Part shown: positions 62,442 through 64,000 of the stretch, piece after piece | How the letters are laid out: every line of letters begins with the position of its first letter | How positions within the stretch are numbered: position 1 is the first letter of the stretch | Assembly (NCBI RefSeq): GCF_024347375.1 | Contig: NZ_AP025471.1 | Location: forward strand, 620,001 to 684,000 | DNA from: Vibrio coralliirubri | GTDB taxonomy: Bacteria > Pseudomonadota > Gammaproteobacteria > Enterobacterales > Vibrionaceae | Length of the DNA stretch: 64,000 nt | Direction of reading: 5' to 3' | Notes under the pieces: generated by a model | Seen by the model: the letters and a program-made list of their open reading frames with translations, nothing else | Told to the model about the DNA's origin: nothing | Database searches by the model: none | Program-made: the position numbers and the translations under genes

Positions 62442-62475
62442 CTCCTAAGCTTACCTATATTGGTCTGCTTAGGAG
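62442..62475 (+). promoter_or_regulatory. Hairpin enclosing the transposase ribosome binding site
   Basis: Perfect 9-bp stem CTCCTAAGC (62442-62450) with GCTTAGGAG (62467-62475). The right arm contains the AGGAG used by ATG 62484, so transcripts entering from outside would hide it. Confidence 0.7.
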
Positions 62476-62483
62476 TTATCCGG

Positions 62484-63842
62484 ATGCTTATTACTATGAG
62501 TGAAAAAGATATTCATCGATTCAAGGTGCTTACTGACGTACGTGAAAAACGACTACGCCAAGTTGACGCCGCTATAATTTTGAATCTGTCTGCGCGCCAT
62601 ATCCGACGTTTGGTGAACAAACTGGTCTCTCTTGGTGCTCAAAGTCTTACACACGCAGCGCGTGGACGCCCAAGTAATCGACGCTACTCAGAACATTTCA
62701 GAATTGAAATACTGAAACTTATCCGTGAGCATTACTCTGACTTCTCACCAACGTTCGCTCTGGAAAAACTGACTGAACGACACAATCTATCCGTCTCTAA
62801 AGAAACACTCCGTCAATGGATGATCGCCGACGGACTGTGGCTTCCACATTCACAACGCAAACCTCGAGTCTATCAGCCTCGTTACCGTCGTGATTGCTTG
62901 GGTGAACTTATCCAAATTGACGGCTCCCATCATGACTGGTTTGAAGGCCGCAGCGACAAATGCTGCCTATTGGTGTTCATTGATGATGCGACTGGCCGTT
63001 TGATGAACCTAAGATTCAGCGAGACAGAATCCGCATTTGACTACATGTTGACCACGCGTGAATACCTCAATGAGCACGGTAAACCCATCGCATTTTACAG
63101 TGACAAGCACTCAATTTTTCGAGTGAATCAGGAGAAACACAAACAAGTTGGCCAAACTCAATACGGGCGCGTGCTGAAAGAACTGGCCATAGAACTCATC
63201 TGTGCCAACAGCTCCCAAGCCAAAGGCCGCGTTGAGCGAGCCAACCTCACGCTGCAAGACCGACTGGTTAAAGAGATGCGCTTACAAGGTATCGACACCA
63301 TCGAACAAGCCAACGCCTGGCTTCCCTACTTCATCGCCGATTTTAACCATCGCTTTGCTAAGCCCGCTCAATACCCAAAAGACATGCATCGCCCGGTTCG
63401 AGAGTCCAAGCAAGAACTCGACGATATTTTCAGTTGGCAAGAAACCCGCAAGCTCTCAAAGTCGCTGACATTTCAATACGATAAAGTGATTTATCTCATT
63501 GAACCTACTGAAGAAAACAGCCGACTAGCGCACGAACATGTCAAGATACTCGACTACCCAAACGGTGAAATCGCCATCCAATACGGGCATCGAAAACTCG
63601 AATTCAAAACCTTCGACAAACTCGAGCACGTTCAACAAACCCAAATCGTCGACAACAAACGCCTCGGCCAAGTTTTAAAATTTGCTCAGCAACAACAAGA
63701 AGAATTCGAACAACAACAGCAACGAACCCGCAGTAAGAAAGCCCCCAAGCGCCGTGCACAACAAAGAGCCCTTCAAACAGCGCCTCGAGCCATCAACCCT
63801 GTCCTCACCGAACCATTCAAAGCTTCCAGTCGAAAGACCTAA
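62484..63842 (+). CDS. ISNCY-type DDE transposase
   Basis: About 452 residues from ATG 62484 (AGGAG 8 bases upstream); TTG 62460 lacks support. N-terminal helix-turn-helix (RQVDAAIILNLSARHIRRLV, DFSPTFALEKLTERHNLSV). The integrase core has Asp in QIDGSHHDWFE, Asp in AFYSDKHSIF and Glu in KGRVERANLTLQ, so the DDE triad is intact. The C-terminal part is Gln/basic-rich (FAQQQQEEFEQQQQRTRSKK), common in this group. Likely functional. Confidence 0.9.
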   Translation: MLITMSEKDIHRFKVLTDVREKRLRQVDAAIILNLSARHIRRLVNKLVSLGAQSLTHAARGRPSNRRYSEHFRIEILKLIREHYSDFSPTFALEKLTERHNLSVSKETLRQWMIADGLWLPHSQRKPRVYQPRYRRDCLGELIQIDGSHHDWFEGRSDKCCLLVFIDDATGRLMNLRFSETESAFDYMLTTREYLNEHGKPIAFYSDKHSIFRVNQEKHKQVGQTQYGRVLKELAIELICANSSQAKGRVERANLTLQDRLVKEMRLQGIDTIEQANAWLPYFIADFNHRFAKPAQYPKDMHRPVRESKQELDDIFSWQETRKLSKSLTFQYDKVIYLIEPTEENSRLAHEHVKILDYPNGEIAIQYGHRKLEFKTFDKLEHVQQTQIVDNKRLGQVLKFAQQQQEEFEQQQQRTRSKKAPKRRAQQRALQTAPRAINPVLTEPFKASSRKT

Positions 63843-63951
63843 CAAGGGGACATTTCTATTTGGGACAAATGAGGACATTTTAAAGTGGGATTGACAGTAA
63901 GTAGATTTGTTTTTAACGTTTCTTAGGTGGGTCTGATCTTCACCTTCTTCT

Positions 63952-64000
63952 TTACGTTGCATTCAAATCGTACTCAGGCTTAGAGCTTTTAAAGGGAGGT
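63952..64000 (-). CDS. Possible C-terminal end of a gene running off the right edge (partial)
   Basis: A minus-strand frame ends with TAA at 63952-63954, and the last 15 codons read PPFKSSKPEYDLNAT. Too short to identify; it could be chance. Confidence 0.25.
   Translation of the reverse strand, partial: PPFKSSKPEYDLNAT

Larger units (their letters stand above)
62414..63896 (+). mobile_element. ISNCY-like insertion sequence (about 1.48 kb)
   Basis: One full transposase gene bounded by ends starting TGTC. Both ends share TTTAAAATGTCCTC as inverted copies (left 62432-62445; right at 63871-63884), with a spacing difference of some bases to the outer TGTC. A 4-bp GTAA repeat lies just outside each end (62410-62413 and 63897-63900), consistent with a target duplication. 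The exact borders are less sure than for the IS4-type element because only short terminal identity is seen. Confidence 0.75.

Overview
The window looks like a piece of the second chromosome of a Vibrio, most likely of the Splendidus clade. The evidence is gene content and order: pntAB beside a VxrA-like gene, a fabH paralogue divergent from trxC, DUF3069 and DUF2986 proteins, solitary wHTH regulators, and a TonB cluster of the TtpC type. No rRNA, tRNA, CRISPR array or prophage was seen. Species assignment is inference. About 55 genes are supported, two of them transposases.

Layout. 1-9 kb: N-terminus of a VxrA-like sensor, pntAB (proton-translocating transhydrogenase), a HlyU-family/ComFB-family pair, two diguanylate cyclases around a solitary outer-membrane autotransporter barrel, and a DUF3069 gene. 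9-14.8 kb: modABC (molybdate) behind cobyric acid synthase, a secreted OB-fold stress protein and a small outer-membrane protein. 14.9-21.4 kb: ybiT (ABC-F), a retropepsin-like lipoprotein, an aspartate/aromatic aminotransferase with unusual active-site residues, and a divergent AraC/MATE pair. 21.5-30 kb: nrdDG with NrdR and FNR sites, a secreted EEP-fold hydrolase, a YeeE/YedE pair, a glycosyltransferase, GNAT-fabH, and trxC with a CNPC active site. 30-36 kb: a GMC alcohol dehydrogenase/acyl-CoA ligase operon with a divergent AraC regulator, then an MFS transporter. 36-41 kb: two tandem stand-alone winged-helix proteins, a second AraC/MATE divergon whose MATE gene is frameshifted, ygbA, a GNAT and a DUF2986 gene.

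41.2-57.7 kb is the most interesting part. An intact IS4-type element has landed inside a bidirectional terminator. To its right is a nine-gene minus-strand operon: PepSY membrane protein, DUF2271, DUF4198, small secreted protein, single-TM DUF6162-like protein, metal-binding SBP, ABC ATPase, ABC permease, and a second SBP lacking the usual histidine ligands. This arrangement resembles the Pseudomonas fpvGHJK-fpvCDEF set, which removes iron from a siderophore in the periplasm. It is followed by a complete TonB system (DUF3450, TtpC, ExbB, ExbD, TonB, TPR) and a siderophore-type TonB-dependent receptor. Fur-like boxes lie before all three transcription units. I read the block as one iron/metallophore uptake and periplasmic metal-release system.

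58-64 kb: a CRP-linked dicarboxylate/glutamate symporter, a two-component system, a NYN-domain protein preceded by iterated repeats, and an intact ISNCY-like element with a 4-bp target duplication whose transposase ribosome binding site lies in a hairpin. The last ~100 bases hold only a possible C-terminal tail of another gene.
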